Below, one piece after another: positions 28,524 through 36,974 of a stretch of 64,000 nt of DNA; position 1 is the first letter of the stretch, and every line of letters begins with the position of its first letter. The stretch is taken from assembly GCF_029714945.1 (NCBI RefSeq), contig NZ_CP121634.1, positions 9,197,001 to 9,261,000 on the forward strand, read 5' to 3'. The DNA is from Bradyrhizobium sp. CIAT3101. GTDB taxonomy: Bacteria; Pseudomonadota; Alphaproteobacteria; Rhizobiales; Xanthobacteraceae. The translations under genes were made by a program, and so were the position numbers. The notes under the pieces are model-generated. The model had not been told where the DNA came from. It saw only the letters and a list, made by a program, of their open reading frames with translations, and did no database searches.

Positions 28524-29294
28524 TCAGGCTGGCAGAAAGAGCGCAAAAGACTCGTCGACGGTACGCCGAAGGTGATCGCGATACAGCTTGTAATTCACCT
28601 GGTCCGGTGCGATCCGGCCCACAGCCGGATCGGCGATATTCCGTGCCGGCACATAGGCAATGGGTGCCGCGACCGGCGTCAGCTGCGAGCCGGCGCCGGC
28701 GCGCAGCGTCGAGATGATGCCATACATCGCGCCGGACACGGTTGGCCGCGATACCGTGATCACGCGATGCTGGCCATGCTTGTTGATGACAAGGTAGATG
28801 AACCCCGACTGATGCGGCACGGCAACCTCGCCGGTGTGCTCATAGGCCGCATCGGTCCGTTCGCCCTCGCGGAAGACCAGCGAGGAGACCTTCGGCTCCC
28901 AGACGATCTCGGTGCGATAGGCAAAGATCGCATCCTTGTCGCCAAAGGACGGCCGCAGCGTGATGTAGACATCTTCCAGCCAGGTCACGGCGCGATGCGA
29001 ATAGGAGCCGAGGCTGTCAGGCGCGACGTCGTTGCCTGCCACGGGCGCTGGCGTCACCGTGGTCTTGCGCAGGGACACGCCCAGCGCCTGCTCGAGCCGG
29101 ACCGTGGTCGCCAGGGTAAACGGGCGGCGGCCGCCGAGCGCCTTCTCCAGCGTCGACAGGCTGAGTTTGGCCTGCTCGGCCAGCGCCTGCCGCGAAATCC
29201 GGCGCCTTGCGATTTCCTCGCGGATCGTCTCCGCAACCTCGCGGCTTTGTTCGTCCGAAAGCTGCCCGTCGTTGAGTTTATCCGGCGTCTGCAT
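28524..29294 (-). CDS. XRE-family helix-turn-helix regulator with a C-terminal sensor-like domain
   Basis: The 256-residue protein has a lambda-repressor-type HTH near residues 20-75 (IARRRISRQALAEQAKLSLSTLEKALGG, core SRQALAEQAKLSLSTLEKAL). A longer C-terminal domain that I do not recognise follows, containing TWLEDVYITLRPSFGD and YLVINKHGQHRVITVSRP. The start is the ATG at 29294. It is divergent from the sortase-target gene, whose start is 184 bp away, so it may control the sortase pair and itself. The gene order is the only evidence for that. Confidence 0.85.
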   Translation of the reverse strand: MQTPDKLNDGQLSDEQSREVAETIREEIARRRISRQALAEQAKLSLSTLEKALGGRRPFTLATTVRLEQALGVSLRKTTVTPAPVAGNDVAPDSLGSYSHRAVTWLEDVYITLRPSFGDKDAIFAYRTEIVWEPKVSSLVFREGERTDAAYEHTGEVAVPHQSGFIYLVINKHGQHRVITVSRPTVSGAMYGIISTLRAGAGSQLTPVAAPIAYVPARNIADPAVGRIAPDQVNYKLYRDHLRRTVDESFALFLPA

Positions 29295-29330
29295 CGTTAA
29301 CCCTGCTCCACTGCGGCCAGTCTAGCAGGG

Positions 29331-29356
29331 CGGACAAATCAGCACAAAACCGGACA
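29331..29356. promoter_or_regulatory. Candidate operator: CGGACA direct repeats in the divergent region
   Basis: CGGACAAA (29331) and CGGACATA (29351) occur 20 bp apart, near two helical turns, between the XRE gene and the sortase-target gene. They could be regulator sites for either gene. The match is short and may be chance. Confidence 0.25.
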
Positions 29357-29478
29357 TAGCCGCCAAGACGGCAGCCGGCAAGGCCAGCCGCGGCGGAACA
29401 TTGCCGATCAATCTGCTCGCGACAACGCCCCCTCCCGACCGATGCTCAGGGGCGTGAAACACTTCGGGAGCAGGCCAA

Positions 29479-31740
29479 ATGGACAATTACGACGCGGTCG
29501 ACAGCCACGAACACCCCTGGCTTGGGAGGCTGATCAAGGTCGGCCTGTTCCTTCTGGCGCAAAGCATCGCCGTGCTCCTGGTCAGTTTCGTGGCCCTGCT
29601 GGTGAGCTTCGAGACCTCCTGGTCGGCGACGACCGAGCAGGCCGGCCTGCTCCAGCCCGGCGACGCCAAGTCCGGCAGCCTCCTCCTGAAGGAGGACGGC
29701 GCCACCACCGAAGCCATCCGTCTCGGGATCGATGTCGACATCACGGTGTCCGGCCCGACGCTGCGCACGCGCGTCACGCAGGTCTTCCGTAACCCGACCA
29801 AGGACTGGGTCGAGGCGACCTATGTCTATCCGCTGGCCGCCGACGGCGCCGTCGACACGCTCAAGATGGTGGTCGGCGACCGCGTCATCGTCGGCGACAT
29901 CAAGGAGCGGCAACAGGCGCGCGTGATCTACGAACAGGCGCGTCGCAACGGACAGAAGGCCGCGCTCACGGAGCAGGAGCGGACGAACATCTTCACCAAT
30001 TCGGTCGCCAATATCGGCCCCGGCGAAACCGTGCTGGTGCAGATCGAATATCAAGAGCCGGTGCATCAATCCGGCAACGAATATTCGCTGCGCGTGCCGC
30101 TCGTGGTCGGGCCGCGCTACAATCCGGCGCCGATCGTGCAGAGCGTCGACTTCCGCAAGGACGGCTCCGGCTGGGGCGCAACCAGTTCCGATCCGGTGCC
30201 CGACCGTGACCGCATCTCGCCGCCGGTGCTCGATCCCGCCAAGAGTCCGCCGATCAATCCGACCAGCATCGCGGTGCACCTGAAAGCCGGCTTTGCGCTC
30301 GGCGAGGTGAAGAGCCACCATCACAACGTCAAGATCGAGAGCCCGGACAACACGACGCGAGTCGTGACGCTTGCCGACGGCACCGTGCCGGCCGACCGCG
30401 ATTTCGAGCTGACCTGGAAGCCGGCGGCCGAGAAGGCGCCGTCGGTCGGCCTGTTCCGCGAGCATGTCGGCGACGCCGACTATCTGCTCGCCTTCGTCAC
30501 GCCGCCGGCCGCCGAGCAGGCAACACAGAAGCCGCTGCCGCGCGAAGTGGTGTTCGTGATCGACAATTCGGGCTCGATGGGCGGCACCTCGATCGAACAG
30601 GCCAAGGCAAGCCTGCTCTATGCGCTCGGCCGTCTCCAGCCGAACGACCGCTTCAACGTGATCCGTTTCGACGACACCATGGACGTGCTGTTTCCGACCT
30701 CGGTGCCGGCCGATACCGCCCATGTCGGCGAAGCGACGTCATTCGTCGGCGCATTGCAGGCGCGTGGCGGCACCGAGATGGTGCCGGCGATGCGTGCGGC
30801 ACTGACCGACAAGATCGGCGATACCAACATGGTTCGCCAGATCGTGTTCCTCACCGACGGCGCGATCGGCAACGAACAGCAATTGTTCGAGACCATCACC
30901 GCGATGCGCGGCCGCTCGCACATCTTCATGGTCGGCATCGGCTCCGCGCCCAACACCTATCTGATGACGCGGGCTTCCGAGCTCGGCCGCGGCGCCTTCA
31001 CCCACATCGGCTCCGTCGAGCAGGTCGAGGAGCGCATGCGCGGCCTGTTCGCCAAGCTGGAGAACCCCGCCGTGACCGGCCTCACCGCAAAATTCTCCGA
31101 CGCCAAAGCCGACGTCACGCCGGCGATCATTCCCGACATCTATCGCGATGAGCCGCTGGTGCTGGCCGCAAAACTCGACAAGCTCGCGGGTTCGCTGGAA
31201 ATCAAGGGCCGCGTCGGCGACCGGCCGTGGTCGGTGACATTGCCGCTGCAAAATGCAGCCGAGGGCAAGGGCCTGTCAAAGCTCTGGGCCAGGCGCAAGA
31301 TCGGCGACGCCGAGGTGGCGCGGACGCTCCGCGAGAAGACACCGGAAGACACGGACAAGGCGATTCTTGCGCTGGCGCTCGACCATCAGATCGTCACGCG
31401 ACTGACCAGCCTTGTCGCGGTCGACAAGACGCCGAGCCGTCCTGAAGGCCAGCCGCTCAAGCTCAGCGAGCTTCCGATCAACCTGCCGGCAGGCTGGGAT
31501 TTCGCGAAGGTGTTCGGCGAACGCCCGCAGCTGACGCCGACACAGTTGCGCGAGCGCCGCGCCGATGCAGGCCAGCCTGCAGCAAGGCGGCCGGCTCCTG
31601 TCACACCGGATGCGATCCGCCTGCCCAAGACCTCGACCTCAGCCGTGCTGAAGATGATCGCAGGTCTGGTCATGATCGTACTTGCCCTGATCCTGTTCGT
31701 GTTCAACCGGCGTCAGTCCTTGCTCACTGACGCCGCTTGA
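29479..31740 (+). CDS. Sortase target protein with VIT and von Willebrand A domains (class GN sortase system)
   Basis: This 753-residue envelope protein has an N-terminal membrane helix (residues about 19-45), a VIT domain (RVTQVFRNPTKDWVEATYVYPL, core FRNPTKDWVEATYVYPL, around residue 97-200) and a VWA domain whose metal site starts VVFVIDNSGSMGG. The C-terminus has LPKTS (residues 715-719), a hydrophobic helix and a basic end (FNRRQSLL), the layout of a sortase sorting signal in proteobacteria. The motif has Ser where LPxTG has Gly. The ATG at 29479 follows GGGAGCAGG. The matching sortase gene is immediately downstream. Confidence 0.92.
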   Translation: MDNYDAVDSHEHPWLGRLIKVGLFLLAQSIAVLLVSFVALLVSFETSWSATTEQAGLLQPGDAKSGSLLLKEDGATTEAIRLGIDVDITVSGPTLRTRVTQVFRNPTKDWVEATYVYPLAADGAVDTLKMVVGDRVIVGDIKERQQARVIYEQARRNGQKAALTEQERTNIFTNSVANIGPGETVLVQIEYQEPVHQSGNEYSLRVPLVVGPRYNPAPIVQSVDFRKDGSGWGATSSDPVPDRDRISPPVLDPAKSPPINPTSIAVHLKAGFALGEVKSHHHNVKIESPDNTTRVVTLADGTVPADRDFELTWKPAAEKAPSVGLFREHVGDADYLLAFVTPPAAEQATQKPLPREVVFVIDNSGSMGGTSIEQAKASLLYALGRLQPNDRFNVIRFDDTMDVLFPTSVPADTAHVGEATSFVGALQARGGTEMVPAMRAALTDKIGDTNMVRQIVFLTDGAIGNEQQLFETITAMRGRSHIFMVGIGSAPNTYLMTRASELGRGAFTHIGSVEQVEERMRGLFAKLENPAVTGLTAKFSDAKADVTPAIIPDIYRDEPLVLAAKLDKLAGSLEIKGRVGDRPWSVTLPLQNAAEGKGLSKLWARRKIGDAEVARTLREKTPEDTDKAILALALDHQIVTRLTSLVAVDKTPSRPEGQPLKLSELPINLPAGWDFAKVFGERPQLTPTQLRERRADAGQPAARRPAPVTPDAIRLPKTSTSAVLKMIAGLVMIVLALILFVFNRRQSLLTDAA

Positions 31741-31770
31741 GAGAGGAGCGCCCCGAACTCCTCTTGCTTG

Positions 31771-31819
31771 GCGCGCGCGGCTGCCCGTCCCGAAACCAAC
31801 GGCCGCGCGCGCTTTTTTT
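31771..31819 (+). terminator. Intrinsic terminator between the sortase target and the sortase
   Basis: GCGCGCGCGGC (31771-31781) and GCCGCGCGCGC (31802-31812) form an 11-bp GC stem around a 20-base loop, followed directly by seven T residues. It lies 30 bp after the target gene and 41 bp before the sortase start, so it probably lowers sortase expression relative to its target. A further perfect 9-bp hairpin (GTCATTGCG-CT-CGCAATGAC) follows near 31828-31847. Confidence 0.75.
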
Positions 31820-31859
31820 CCTTCTCGTCATTGCGCTCGCAATGACGGTGGAGAGACCA

Positions 31860-32429
31860 ATGCCACGCTTCGTCTCCCCTCTGGTCCTCGTGTTGGTCGG
31901 CGCCATCCTGTTCGGCGACGGCGCCTACATCCACGCCAAGGCGTGGCTCGCGCAGATGCTCCTGGTGCGTGCGTTCGACCGGAGTGTTGCGACCGGCCAG
32001 CCGGTCAAGCCATGGTCCTGGGCCGATACCTGGCCGGTGGCGCGGATCGAGGTCAAGCGGATCGGCGCCAGCGCCATCGTGCTGGACGGCACGAGCGGAC
32101 AGGCGCTTGCTTTCGGACCGGGCCATCTCCACCAAACGGTGGATGCCGGCGAGCGCGGCGTTGCTGTATATGCTGCCCATTGCGATACACATTTCCGCTT
32201 CCTGCGGGATGTTGCCATTGGTGACGTGATCGATGTCACACGCAGTGACGGCAAACGCTTTCGCTATCGCGCGGATTCCTCCGCGGTCGTCCGTTTCGAC
32301 GCATCGGGCATCGATCCCGCAACGCAGGATTTCGAGCTTGTGCTTGCGACGTGCTGGCCGTTCGATGCCGTCACGTCGGGCCCCGAACGGTATCTGCTGC
32401 ATGCCACCCTGATCGGGGATGGTGAATAG
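31860..32429 (+). CDS. Class GN sortase
   Basis: This 189-residue protein is a Gram-negative sortase. A short N-terminal membrane anchor (FVSPLVLVLVGAILFG) is followed by the beta-barrel with catalytic His107 in YAAHCDTHF, Cys165 in LATCWPFD and an Arg in GPERYLLHA. It would cleave the LPKTS motif of the upstream protein and anchor or process it in the envelope. I start it at the ATG at 31860, preceded by GGTGGAGAGACCA; the open frame extends to 31737 but that part overlaps the terminator. The pair sits between two glycosyltransferase genes and may modify the cell surface. Confidence 0.92.
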   Translation: MPRFVSPLVLVLVGAILFGDGAYIHAKAWLAQMLLVRAFDRSVATGQPVKPWSWADTWPVARIEVKRIGASAIVLDGTSGQALAFGPGHLHQTVDAGERGVAVYAAHCDTHFRFLRDVAIGDVIDVTRSDGKRFRYRADSSAVVRFDASGIDPATQDFELVLATCWPFDAVTSGPERYLLHATLIGDGE

Positions 32430-32593
32430 CCGTTCGCAATCGCGCCCATCCGGGATCGATCGAGCTCTCGCAAGCCATGCTTAGCGCATGCGACAACCAG
32501 CTTCGCTGGAACCGCTGAACTGGTGCCGCCAGCCGTAGACCTATAGAAGGGCCAGCGATTTCTGCAGCCGAGCTGGGCGGGAAGAAGGGGTAA

Positions 32594-33586
32594 ATGGACG
32601 ACGAGTTTAGGCAGCGTCTCGACCAGCGATTGGAGCAGCTCGAAAACCGCGTCGCGCTGCTGGAACGGAATCTGGATCTCGTCGCGGCCGGTCAGAGACG
32701 CTCCTCGCTTCGCAGCCTCTGGCGGCGTCCACCGATGTGGACGTTCGAACAATATCCGGCGCGAATGCTCAACCTGAACGCGTTCAACTCCGCGCCCGCG
32801 ATCCCTGCGACAGCGCCGCGGATCGCGATGGTCACGCCAAGCTACAATCACGCGCAATATCTCGGCGCCACGATCGACAGCATTCTGAGCCAGGCCTATC
32901 CGAACCTCTATTATCACGTGCAGGATGGCGCCTCGATCGACGGCACGATCGATCTCCTGAAGAGCCGCAGCGACAGCATCAGCTGGAGGAGCGAACCGGA
33001 CAAGGGTCAGTCCAACGCCATCAATCTCGGCTTTGCCGGCGTCGACTGCGAGATCATGGCCTATCTCAACAGCGACGACGTGCTGCTGCCCGGAACGCTC
33101 GCTCATGTCGTCAACTATTTCATGTCGCATCCCGATGTCGACATCGTCTACGGCAACCGCATCTTCATCGATCGCGAAGGACTCGAGGTCGGTCGTGCCG
33201 TGTTGCCCCGCCATGACGGCAAGGTGCTGCGATATGCCGACTACATTCCGCAGGAGACGATGTTCTGGCGCAAGCGCGTGTGGGACAAGCTTGGTGCGAT
33301 CGACGAAAGCTTCCACTACGCGATGGACTGGGACTTCATCCTGCGGGCGCAAGCCGCCGGATTCAAGTTCGCGCGGCTACCGCGGTTTCTGTCCTGCTTC
33401 CGTATTCACGACGCGCAGAAGACGGCGGCGACCTACGCGATCGGCGTCAGGGAGATGGGCATCTTGCGGCGCCGCGTTCTCGGATTCGATCCGACGCAGA
33501 TGCAGATCCGGCGCGCCATCGCGCCTTATCTCGTCCGGCAGCTGGCCTATCATTATGCCTACAAGCTGGGGGTCCTGCGATACTGA
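32594..33586 (+). CDS. Glycosyltransferase family 2 protein with N-terminal coiled coil
   Basis: The 330-residue enzyme has a heptad-rich N-terminus (residues 3-32, FRQRLDQRLEQLENRVALLE) and then a GT-A domain: RIAMVTPSYNHAQYLGATIDS, DGASIDGT, the DxD-like LNSDDVLLPGTL and AMDWDFILRAQ near the acceptor site. Such enzymes transfer sugars to surface polysaccharides or lipid carriers. The ATG at 32594 follows GGGAAGAAGGGG. It has 165 bp of upstream sequence after the sortase gene, so it may be transcribed separately. Confidence 0.9.
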   Translation: MDDEFRQRLDQRLEQLENRVALLERNLDLVAAGQRRSSLRSLWRRPPMWTFEQYPARMLNLNAFNSAPAIPATAPRIAMVTPSYNHAQYLGATIDSILSQAYPNLYYHVQDGASIDGTIDLLKSRSDSISWRSEPDKGQSNAINLGFAGVDCEIMAYLNSDDVLLPGTLAHVVNYFMSHPDVDIVYGNRIFIDREGLEVGRAVLPRHDGKVLRYADYIPQETMFWRKRVWDKLGAIDESFHYAMDWDFILRAQAAGFKFARLPRFLSCFRIHDAQKTAATYAIGVREMGILRRRVLGFDPTQMQIRRAIAPYLVRQLAYHYAYKLGVLRY

Positions 33587-33741
33587 CGCGGACAAGACGC
33601 GAGCCGGCGATTGACGTCGTCGCCTGCGATCCGCCGCGCATTCCGCCATGCGGCATGCAACCCTGCCGGTTGCCACTCCACCCAACTCGCCATACAACAA
33701 GGTGACGCGCCACCAAGAAGAACAAAAGGTGAGGTCACGCC

Positions 33742-35991
33742 ATGGAAGCCCGGATCTCTAACGCGCAGGTCGCTCAAGCACAGGTCTCTGCCGCGCCGGC
33801 TCCTGCCCGCTCATGGTCGCCGCCCCCTGATGCCAGCGACATCGTCAAGGGCATCCACGCCATGCTGCATCCGCGCAACATCGTGCTGGTGGGCGCGACC
33901 GACAAGCCCGGCAACTACGCCGAGCGCATCTGGAACAATCTGGTCAGATATGGCTTCGAGGGCGGGCTCTATCCCGTCAACGCCAAGCGCGAAACCATCT
34001 GGGGCGTGCCCTGCTACAAGGATTTTGCCAGCCTCCCCGAGAAGCCAGATCACGTTCTGGTGCTGGTGCCCGCGCGCTTTGCCGTGCAGGTGATCCGCGA
34101 CGCAGCTGCTGCCGGCGCGCGGTCGGCCACCATCGTCACGTCGGGTTTCAGCGAACTGCAGGATGAGGAGAGCCAGAAGCTTGCCGCCGAGCTGCAACGG
34201 GCCGTGCGTGAGACCGGGCTCGCCGTCACCGGCCCGAACTGCCTCGGCAATTTGAGCGCCGGCGAAAAACTCTTCACCAATATCGACGACCGCATCGTCA
34301 CCATGGAACAGGGCGCGGTGGCGATCGCCGGACAGTCCGGCGCGATCGTCATGGCAATCCGGCAGGCGCTGGAGGATCGCGGCGTCGGTGTCGGCTACAT
34401 GGTGACGACCGGCAACGAAACCGGGCTCGAGACACCCGACCTGATGCGCTATTTCGCCGAAGATCCGAGCGTCAAGGTGATCGTGGTCTATCTCGAAGGC
34501 GTGCGTAACACCAAGGCCTTTCGCGATGCCTGCAAGGCCGCGCGTGCCGCGAGCAAGCCGGTGATCGCGCTCAAGCTCGGCTCATCGGAAGGCGGCCGCG
34601 CTGCGGCGATGGCCCACACCGGTGCGCTGGCGGGCTCGATCGAGACTTTCGACGCGATCGCAACCCGCGAAGGCGTGATCCGCGTCGGCGGGCTGGACGA
34701 ATTGATCGAGACCACCGAATGCTTCGTCCACGCCGCCGTGCCCAAGGGCGACCGGCTCGCCGCCGTCACGCTGTCTGGCGGCAAGCGCGGCATGCTGCTC
34801 GACGCCTTCTATGCCGAGGGCCTGAATTTCGCGCCGCTCAGTCCACATGTCGGCAGCGAACTGGCCAAGATGCTTGGCCCCGGGTCGATCGTCGGCAATC
34901 CGCTCGACGCCGGCTTTGCGGCGGTGGTCGATCCCTCCGTCTACATGAAGTCGATCAAGCTGATGATCGATGACCCGGATATCGACATCGTCATCGTCGA
35001 CGCCGAATTTCCGAAAGTGCCGCACGAGCAGCGCGAGCGCAATTTGCGCATCGTCAACGAGATGGCGAGCCGCGCGGCAAAGCCCGTGATCTATATCAGC
35101 GCGATGTCGATCGGCTTCACCGAGTTCACCAAGGGCCTGCGCAAATCGCTGCCGCACCTCGCGGTGATGCAGGGCATGGACCGCGCGGTGACCGCGATCA
35201 AATCGCTGCTCGCCTATGCCAGGCTGCGCAAAGAGGTGCCCGACATCGTCTCGAGCTCGAAGCCCGCGGCGCGCGCCGTGCTCGAGAAGGCGCTGGCATC
35301 AGCAAGCGGTGCCGCGCTCGACGAGGTCGCCTCGAAGAAGCTGCTGAAGGCCTACGGTATCCCGGTCTCGAAGGAAGGAATCGCGCAGACGGCGGCCGAA
35401 GCCGTCAAGATCGCCAAGCAGATCGGCTTTCCGGTTGTGGCCAAAGTCGTCAGCGCCGAGATCCTGCACAAATCCGATATCGGCGGCGTGGTGCTGAACC
35501 TCAACGGCGCAGCCGAGGTGAAGAAGGCTTTTTCCGACATCACCGCGCGGGTGAAGAAGCTGAAGGGCAAACCAAGGCTCGACGGCATCCTGATCGCACA
35601 GCAGGTCAAGGCCGACCTCGAGCTCGTCGTCGGCGCGTCGCTCGACGCCGAGATGGGGCCGGTCGTGCTGTTCGGCACCGGCGGCATCGATATCGAGCTG
35701 ATGAAGGACGTGGCGCTGGCTGGCGCACCGCTGGACGAGGCCGAGGCGCGGCTGCTGATCGGCCGCACCAAGGCCGGCATCAAGATGCGCGGCTATCGCG
35801 GCAAGCCGGCATTGCACGAGACCTCGGCCGTGAAGGCGCTGGTCGGCCTGTCCAATCTGATCGCGGATGCCGGCGACCGGATCGCGTCGATCGACGTCAA
35901 TCCGTTCCTGATCAATGCGAAAACCGGCGTCGCGGTCGATGCGCTGATCGTACTGAACAATGCGGCGGCTAAACGCGCCGCCGGGCATTGA
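33742..35991 (+). CDS. Acetate--CoA ligase family protein (ADP-forming acyl-CoA synthetase)
   Basis: The 749-residue protein fuses the CoA-binding and ligase part (HPRNIVLVGATDKPGNYAERI; succinyl-CoA synthetase-like flavodoxin domains with GPNCLGNLSAG and the phosphohistidine-region AMAHTGALAGS) to a C-terminal ATP-grasp domain (GFPVVAKVVSAEILHKSDIGGV). Such enzymes interconvert an acyl-CoA, ADP and phosphate with acid, ATP and CoA. The ATG at 33742 follows AAAGGTGAGG. It is a single gene here. The acid is not evident; homologues act on acetate, phenylacetate-like acids, pimelate or citrate, and some are protein acetyltransferase-like. Confidence 0.9.
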   Translation: MEARISNAQVAQAQVSAAPAPARSWSPPPDASDIVKGIHAMLHPRNIVLVGATDKPGNYAERIWNNLVRYGFEGGLYPVNAKRETIWGVPCYKDFASLPEKPDHVLVLVPARFAVQVIRDAAAAGARSATIVTSGFSELQDEESQKLAAELQRAVRETGLAVTGPNCLGNLSAGEKLFTNIDDRIVTMEQGAVAIAGQSGAIVMAIRQALEDRGVGVGYMVTTGNETGLETPDLMRYFAEDPSVKVIVVYLEGVRNTKAFRDACKAARAASKPVIALKLGSSEGGRAAAMAHTGALAGSIETFDAIATREGVIRVGGLDELIETTECFVHAAVPKGDRLAAVTLSGGKRGMLLDAFYAEGLNFAPLSPHVGSELAKMLGPGSIVGNPLDAGFAAVVDPSVYMKSIKLMIDDPDIDIVIVDAEFPKVPHEQRERNLRIVNEMASRAAKPVIYISAMSIGFTEFTKGLRKSLPHLAVMQGMDRAVTAIKSLLAYARLRKEVPDIVSSSKPAARAVLEKALASASGAALDEVASKKLLKAYGIPVSKEGIAQTAAEAVKIAKQIGFPVVAKVVSAEILHKSDIGGVVLNLNGAAEVKKAFSDITARVKKLKGKPRLDGILIAQQVKADLELVVGASLDAEMGPVVLFGTGGIDIELMKDVALAGAPLDEAEARLLIGRTKAGIKMRGYRGKPALHETSAVKALVGLSNLIADAGDRIASIDVNPFLINAKTGVAVDALIVLNNAAAKRAAGH

Positions 35992-36056
35992 TGTCGCTTG
36001 AGGCGCGGATCAGCACTGCATAATCCGCCAATTTTGCACCACTGATGATAGAAGAC

Positions 36057-36082
36057 GGCGGGTTACGCTTCGCTAACCCGCC
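36057..36082. repeat. Intergenic hairpin after the ADP-forming synthetase
   Basis: GGCGGGTTA and TAACCCGCC pair perfectly around CGCTTCGC. It lies 65 bp after the synthetase stop with no T-run on either strand. It may end the transcript or be part of another dispersed repeat. Confidence 0.5.
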
Positions 36083-36140
36083 CTACGTACCATCCGGGCT
36101 CCTTCCAACTTCCCCGCTTTGGTCGTAAAATCGCTACCCT

Positions 36141-36971
36141 ATGGCACGCGCGAGCAATCTGGTGATCGGAACGACGACGCTGGCGGTGATCGCCGTGGCG
36201 TTCGGCGGCCTGCTCGGTGTGCAGAAATGGCGCGCCATCCAGAGCCGCAGCCAGTTGCGCGTCGTGTTCGAAGGCGGTTCCGCGAGCGGCCTGCGCCGCG
36301 GCGGCCCGGTCAATTTCGACGGCGTGCCCGCCGGCCAGATCCTGTCGATCAAGCTGGACAGTCCGCGCAAGGTCGTCGCGCTGGTGTCGCTCGACAACAC
36401 CGCGCCGATCCGCAAGGACACGGTCGCCGGCATCGAGTTCCAGGGCCTCACCGGTGTCGCTGCGGTCTCACTGATCGGCGGCGCCCCGTCCGCGCCGCCG
36501 GTACCGCTGGACTCGGACGGCATTCCCGTGTTGACCGCCGATCTCAGCGATGCCGAATCCATCGTCGACACGCTGCATAGCGTCGATCGCACGATCGTCA
36601 GCAACGCGCCGGCGATCAAGGACGGCCTGCGCACGTTCGAAAACTATACCGGCGACCTCAGGGGCAAGGGCGACGAGATCGACGCGGTGATGCTCAAGGT
36701 CGACAATGCGTTTGCCGGCTTCGACAAGGCGGTCACCAAGATCGAGGGCGTGGTGCCCGGCTTCGTCGACGGCAAGGCCGACGAGTTGTTCGAAAAGGTG
36801 AAAGGGCTGCACGAACTCGCCGACACCATGAAGAAGAAATCGGCAAGCTTCCTCGAGGACACGCGCCGCTCGCTGCTCGACGTCAGCGAAGCCGCCAACA
36901 AGATGAGCGGGACGCCTACGCCTGCTGCCGCTCCGCGTCCACCGCGCAAACCAACGCAGCCGAAGCGATAG
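36141..36971 (+). CDS. MCE/MlaD-domain protein (lipid-transport type)
   Basis: The 276-residue protein has an N-terminal membrane anchor (residues about 7-27), one MCE domain (LRVVFEGGSASGLRRGGPVNFDGVPAGQILSI, key part GLRRGGPVNFDGVPAG, residues 40-120), a long helical segment (VDNAFAGFDKAVTKIEG) and a Pro/Lys-rich tail. MlaD-like proteins bind lipids between the membranes for an ABC transporter. No MlaE permease, MlaF ATPase or ABC gene is adjacent, so the protein is an orphan here. It is convergent with the autotransporter gene, whose stop lies 3 bp away. Confidence 0.88.
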   Translation: MARASNLVIGTTTLAVIAVAFGGLLGVQKWRAIQSRSQLRVVFEGGSASGLRRGGPVNFDGVPAGQILSIKLDSPRKVVALVSLDNTAPIRKDTVAGIEFQGLTGVAAVSLIGGAPSAPPVPLDSDGIPVLTADLSDAESIVDTLHSVDRTIVSNAPAIKDGLRTFENYTGDLRGKGDEIDAVMLKVDNAFAGFDKAVTKIEGVVPGFVDGKADELFEKVKGLHELADTMKKKSASFLEDTRRSLLDVSEAANKMSGTPTPAAAPRPPRKPTQPKR

Positions 36972-36974
36972 AGC

